From positions 1 through 25,734 of the forward strand of contig JAEWVF010000004.1 of the NCBI GenBank assembly GCA_023459215.1: 25,734 nucleotides of DNA, written 5' to 3'. The notes under the pieces were generated by a model. It was given only the letters and a program-made list of their open reading frames with translations. It made no database searches and was not told where the DNA came from. Of the stretch, positions 22,638 to 25,734 are shown in pieces. The position numbers were made by a program, and so were the translations under genes. The DNA is from Chloroflexota bacterium. Its GTDB lineage: Bacteria > Chloroflexota > Anaerolineae > Anaerolineales > Villigracilaceae. How positions within the stretch are numbered: position 1 is the stretch's first letter; the number at the start of each line of letters is the position of its first letter.

Positions 22638-23539
22638 TAGTATTTCCCGTAGTTGATGGCTTCGCTCATCAACGGCTGGACGGCGAGCCGTTGATGTTTG
22701 GCTTGCCCCAATTTTTGCCAGTAGGAGTCGCGGTCCGAAACGCCATAAACCCACTCATCCAGGTATTGGCGGGTCAAAGCCGGGTCGGCGGAAATCTTAT
22801 CCCACTCCAGATAGAACTCGTTGTCGCGGTCGTAATAGCCCTGGGCGTAGCTGGGATGGGCGGCGTATGGCACATGACAAACAGCGCTGACGATAAAGCC
22901 GGGAATCATGGTGCGGTTCGGGTCGGAACGGATGACGCTTTCATTTACGATTTCTTCCGCGGTCAGGATAACCTTTTTGGCGGCAAAAGCGACTTCTTTT
23001 TGCTCGCCGACGATGCCCCACAGGTGGGCGTTGCCGTGCTGGTCAGCGCGCTGAACATGGACAATGGCCACATCCGGATTGAGGGCCGGCACGGTGATGA
23101 CTTCCTTGCCGCTGTAGGGGTCGCTGACCCGTTTGATGCTGGGGTTGGCAGACTCCAGGGCGGTTGCCCCGGTTTGGTTCATCGGCAGGAAGGGCAGGCC
23201 GCTTGCTCCGGCTTGAAGGCGGGTGATCATGCCAAAATGCGAGTATTCCTCCCATTCCAATTCGCCTTTTTCGATGGCTGCGCGTACTATCCGCAGGGAA
23301 CCGACACCGGGATTGCCCATGTATGAAAAAATCACTTTGCTGGCGCAGCCGGCGGCAACCATCTGATCGTAAATCAGGTCGGGGGTAGCGCGCGCCAGGG
23401 TCAGATTTTTTTTGCCCTGGCGGATGATCTCATGCCCGGCGGCGAAGGGAATCAGGTGGGTGAACCCGGCGGCATACAGGGTATCGCCGTCTTGAACATA
23501 GTCTGCAATGGCGTCTTTCAGGGAGAGTATTTTGCTCAT
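22637..23539 (-). CDS. CoA-transferase subunit alpha, GctA-like
   Basis: The 300-residue protein fits the alpha subunit of family I CoA-transferases of the glutaconate type (GctA). It shows the N-terminal D-G-D-T-L-Y-A-A-G-F, then Y-M-G-N-P-G-V-G-S and V-P-A-L-N-P-D-V-A-I-V-H-V-Q-R-A-D-Q-H-G-N-A-H. These enzymes move CoA between carboxylic acids using a glutamate that sits in the beta subunit. No beta subunit is adjacent: the next gene downstream is rel and the upstream one is a small membrane protein. The substrate is therefore unclear; related IpdA-type proteins act on steroid-ring acyl-CoAs. A-A-G-G-A precedes the ATG. Confidence 0.87.
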   Translation of the reverse strand: MSKILSLKDAIADYVQDGDTLYAAGFTHLIPFAAGHEIIRQGKKNLTLARATPDLIYDQMVAAGCASKVIFSYMGNPGVGSLRIVRAAIEKGELEWEEYSHFGMITRLQAGASGLPFLPMNQTGATALESANPSIKRVSDPYSGKEVITVPALNPDVAIVHVQRADQHGNAHLWGIVGEQKEVAFAAKKVILTAEEIVNESVIRSDPNRTMIPGFIVSAVCHVPYAAHPSYAQGYYDRDNEFYLEWDKISADPALTRQYLDEWVYGVSDRDSYWQKLGQAKHQRLAVQPLMSEAINYGKY

Positions 23540-23553
23540 GGCGAGTCCTTTGA

Positions 23554-23835
23554 TTACTTTTTCTTTTTGGCGGCTTCGCGTTTTTCTTTGGCTTCGCGTT
23601 GTTTTTGCGCCAGTTTGCGCAGGCCTTCAAACCTTGTGCCTGGTTTGGGCGGCGGCGCGGTAATGCGCTTGAAGTACCAGCCAATTACCAACGTGATAAC
23701 GCCGGCAAAGAAAAGCACAAATTTCGTTTCATTGCCCATATCAGAAACGATGAACAACCACATTGTTCCGATGCCAATCAGCAGGAAAAATGTCCCTATG
23801 CGCGCGATAAATTCTTTGCGGTCGCCTTCTTCCAT
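23554..23835 (-). CDS. Small two-helix membrane protein with lysine-rich tail
   Basis: I do not recognise a family. The 93-residue product (start at the ATG at 23835, after a G-A-G-G about 10 bases upstream) has two hydrophobic helices, about 11-29 and 36-54. Y-F-K-R and a Pro-rich turn follow. The C-terminal tail of about 30 residues is almost all Lys, Arg, Glu, Ala and Gln, and is likely a charged cytoplasmic helix. The positive-inside pattern places both ends in the cytoplasm. It precedes the CoA-transferase gene by 14 bases, so they are probably co-transcribed, but no functional link is evident. Confidence 0.7.
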   Translation of the reverse strand: MEEGDRKEFIARIGTFFLLIGIGTMWLFIVSDMGNETKFVLFFAGVITLVIGWYFKRITAPPPKPGTRFEGLRKLAQKQREAKEKREAAKKKK

Positions 23836-23877
23836 ATTTATCAACCTCAAGCGTAAAGGATTTTCCAATTCTAAACG

Positions 23878-23912
23878 AAAAACCCCTTTCCGGTTAACGG
23901 AAAGGGGTTTTT
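23878..23912. terminator. Bidirectional terminator after rocA
   Basis: A 14-bp stem (23878-23891 with 23899-23912) has A-A-A-A-A at one end and T-T-T-T-T at the other, so it works in either direction. It ends the dehydrogenase transcript. Confidence 0.92.
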
Positions 23913-23924
23913 GCGTCAAAACGC

Positions 23925-25496
23925 TTACTTGATTCTGTTGCGAATCTGTTCGTGCATATAGAGCGGAAGATAGTAGTGGCCGCCAGCATTCTTGCCGCTT
24001 GAGCCGGAGCCTTTCCAGCCGCCGAAGGGCTGGTAGCCCGGCCAGGCGCCGGTTGTTGCACCTTGCGGACGATTGGCGTAGGTAACGCCAGCCTCGATTT
24101 TGTCATAGAACCATTCGACTTCCTCGTCGCTGCCGTAGAAACCGGCTGTCAGCCCGTAATCGACATCGTTGGCGATGTTCATTGCCTGTTCAAGGCTGTC
24201 CACTTTGCCTATGGTGGTGATGGGCAGGAACATTTCTTGCTTCCACAGCCTGTGGCTGAAAGGCACATCGATAGCAAAAGTCGGCTCGCAGAAGTAACCC
24301 TTGTCATACATGCCGCCGGTTTTGACTTTGCCGCCTGCCAGGAAACTGCCGGCCTGCGAAAGCTCTTCGTTGAATTCCTGGAACTCGCGATAAGAACTGG
24401 CGTTGATGACCGGACCGGTGTAGGTGCCGCGCTCGGTCGGGTCGCCGATAACCAGTTTCTCGGCCAATTCCTTGAGCATCGGCAACAGATCGTTGTAGAC
24501 TGGCGCTTCGACCAGTACGCGGCTGGCTGCCGAGCATTTTTGACCTTGCAGGCCAAAGGCCGAGCGGATGATGCCGATGGCGGCCCGTTCCAAATCGGCG
24601 TGGCGCGAAACGATGACCGGGTTCTTGCCGCCCAATTCGAGGATGGTTGGGCGGATATATTTGCCATTGGCAAAATCGCGGTACATCTTCATCCCCACAT
24701 CGTAGGAGCCAGTGAAGGTGACTCCATCCACTTCCGGGCTTTCGACCAGAGCCTGGCCGAGAGTGCGCCCCGGACCGGTCACAAAATTGACCACGCCATC
24801 GGGCAGGCCGGCGTCGCGGAAACAATCTGTCAGTTGGCGCACAATCCAGGGGGTGTCGGTGGCGGGTTTTATCACCACGGTGTTGCCGGTGGCCAGGGCG
24901 GCGCCCATCGGGCCACCGCTCAGGGCGAAGGGGAAGTTGAAGGGGCTGACCACCAGCCAAACGCCATAGGGTCGCAGGATCGAGGTGTTGGTCGATTCGT
25001 AGCCAACCAACGGGTCCTTGCCCATCGGCACGATAAAGCCATCATTTTTTTCCATCTGGTAGCAGGAGTAGTAGATCAGGTCTGCCGTTTCCTGTACATC
25101 GCCGAGAGCTTCCATGCGGTTCTTACCGACTTCAAGGCTCATGGCCGCGCTGAGTTCGAAAAGACGCTCTTCGATCAGCGCAGCGGCCTTGCGCAGCAAC
25201 TCAACCCGTTTTTGCCAGGGCATTTTGCTCCAGACTGGAAAGGCGCTGCGGGCGGCCTGCATGGCGGCCTGGGCGTGTTTTTCGTTCCCCTTTTGCATGA
25301 CGGCCAGGGTCCAGTCAGTGTTAATGGGAGAGTGGTCGCTGAATTTTTCGTCTGCGAAAACATCTTTCCCATTAATCAACATGGCGTGTTCTTTGCCCAG
25401 ATTGGACTTGACTTTTTGCAACGCCGCATCGTATTTGATGTGCAGTTCTTCGGGCGGATTGAACATCGTTGCATAGGTCAGTTTGAAATCGGTCAT
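23925..25496 (-). CDS. rocA: L-glutamate gamma-semialdehyde (P5C) dehydrogenase
   Basis: The 523-residue aldehyde dehydrogenase matches RocA/PruA-type enzymes in length and motifs. P-F-N-F-P (N187) lies in the oxyanion region, L-E-L-G-G-K-N carries the general base E287, and G-Q-K-C-S-A-A-S-R holds the catalytic C321. P-F-G-G-W-K-G-S-G-S-S-G lies near the C-terminus. The enzyme oxidises glutamate semialdehyde to glutamate with NAD+, the second step of proline degradation. No proline dehydrogenase is nearby, so it may serve arginine or ornithine breakdown. I chose the ATG at 25496, which has T-A-G-G-A-G-G 7 bases upstream, over an in-frame start at 25538. It is a single-gene unit with its own promoter and terminator. 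Confidence 0.92.
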   Translation of the reverse strand: MTDFKLTYATMFNPPEELHIKYDAALQKVKSNLGKEHAMLINGKDVFADEKFSDHSPINTDWTLAVMQKGNEKHAQAAMQAARSAFPVWSKMPWQKRVELLRKAAALIEERLFELSAAMSLEVGKNRMEALGDVQETADLIYYSCYQMEKNDGFIVPMGKDPLVGYESTNTSILRPYGVWLVVSPFNFPFALSGGPMGAALATGNTVVIKPATDTPWIVRQLTDCFRDAGLPDGVVNFVTGPGRTLGQALVESPEVDGVTFTGSYDVGMKMYRDFANGKYIRPTILELGGKNPVIVSRHADLERAAIGIIRSAFGLQGQKCSAASRVLVEAPVYNDLLPMLKELAEKLVIGDPTERGTYTGPVINASSYREFQEFNEELSQAGSFLAGGKVKTGGMYDKGYFCEPTFAIDVPFSHRLWKQEMFLPITTIGKVDSLEQAMNIANDVDYGLTAGFYGSDEEVEWFYDKIEAGVTYANRPQGATTGAWPGYQPFGGWKGSGSSGKNAGGHYYLPLYMHEQIRNRIK

Positions 25497-25568
25497 ACAA
25501 AGGCCTCCTATAGGTTGGAAATATGAGAGTTGATTCAATTCGGACGGTTTGGGTCTTATCTATTCATA

Positions 25569-25597
25569 AGTATAGCCGAAGCGTCGCCGAGAGTCAA
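25569..25597 (-). promoter_or_regulatory. Sigma-70-type promoter of rocA
   Basis: On the minus strand TTGACT (25592-25597), a 17-base spacer and TATACT (25569-25574) give a strong promoter. The predicted start at about 25562 leaves a 66-base leader. Confidence 0.75.
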
Positions 25598-25645
25598 AAA
25601 ATGGATACAGGGCTTTCTTAAAGTAGCGAAAGTAGGGACAAAAAA

Positions 25646-25699
25646 GACCTTTCTCGTGTAATCTTTTGTTGCGAGACAAAACATACACAGAGGAAGGTC
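25646..25699 (+). repeat. Long imperfect hairpin over a ribosome binding site
   Basis: The arms 25646-25655 and 25690-25699 pair over 10 bp (one G-T). They continue with 5 bp after a one-base bulge and, after a small internal loop, with 6 more bp (T-T-T-T-G-T / A-C-A-A-A-A) capped by six bases. The right arm contains G-A-G-G-A-A-G-G, the ribosome binding site of the ATG at 25703. Insertion sequences often hide the transposase ribosome binding site in this way. Confidence 0.65.
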
Positions 25700-25702
25700 A
25701 AG

Positions 25703-25734
25703 ATGGAGTCTATCACAACAAATGGTGTAGTTTT
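25703..25734 (+). CDS. Start of an ORF running off the window, possible transposase
   Basis: An ATG with a good G-G-A-A-G-G site 4-5 bases upstream starts M-E-S-I-T-T-N-G-V-V and is open to the window edge. Too little is present to assign a family. The hairpin upstream and the isolated position suggest the first codons of an insertion sequence, but this is inference. Confidence 0.45.
   Translation, partial: MESITTNGVV

Noticed and set aside
24063..25526. A 487-codon plus-strand open frame opposite the P5C dehydrogenase gene
   Set aside because: It is antisense to a well-supported aldehyde dehydrogenase with intact catalytic motifs; its translation lacks any recognisable domain and reflects GC-rich codon bias.
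1..25734. CRISPR arrays, prophage genes, toxin-antitoxin or restriction systems
   Set aside because: No regularly spaced repeats and no proteins with motifs of such systems were seen; the nucleotidyltransferase resembles AbiEii-like proteins only in fold motifs and lacks a partner antitoxin.

Overview
The window looks like part of a chromosome from an environmental, probably anaerobic bacterium. The gene content and protein style (DUF2723/GT117 membrane glycosyltransferase, bacterial VKOR, glutaconate-type CoA-transferase subunit, leaderless-looking promoters, GC-rich core genes) fit Chloroflexota, most likely Anaerolineae. That placement is inference; no rRNA or marker phylogeny was available.

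Layout. (1) Positions 1-395 hold the 3' end of an IS4-type transposase gene. (2) Positions 401-11325 form a nine-gene minus-strand run with very short gaps or overlaps. In transcription order it reads: uncharacterised nucleotidyltransferase, Wzx-like flippase, STELLO/GT75-like glycosyltransferase, GT2, O-antigen ligase/polymerase, two GT4 enzymes, a sulfotransferase and a last GT4. Together these predict assembly, export and sulfation of a surface glycan. The part from about 1634 to 10140 is strikingly AT-rich, while both the first gene and the rest of the window are GC-rich, so the middle looks like an acquired cassette. (3) Divergent from this operon, a low-molecular-weight tyrosine phosphatase gene shares a symmetric -10 region with it. 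(4) On the plus strand follow a small secreted protein with its own promoter and terminator, a GT117-type membrane glycosyltransferase, a lipoprotein and a PepD-type dipeptidase. (5) typA/bipA lies on the minus strand with a possible leader attenuator. (6) A DUF2892 membrane protein and a SpoU-type rRNA methyltransferase lie on the plus strand. Between them, on the minus strand, is an RNA with the layout of 6S RNA. (7) A minus-strand pair encodes a VKOR protein and an acidic four-cysteine mini-protein. (8) A bifunctional Rel (p)ppGpp enzyme, an orphan CoA-transferase alpha subunit with a small membrane protein, and a P5C dehydrogenase are all on the minus strand. (9) At the right edge a long hairpin overlaps the ribosome binding site of an ORF that runs out of the window, a layout typical of insertion sequences.

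No CRISPR array, tRNA or rRNA gene was seen. The most interesting items are the 6S RNA candidate, the sulfated-glycan cassette with its STELLO-like enzyme, the symmetric divergent promoter, and the repeated pattern of -10 elements placed so that transcripts would start at or within a few bases of the start codon. I do not see a clearly new multi-gene system.
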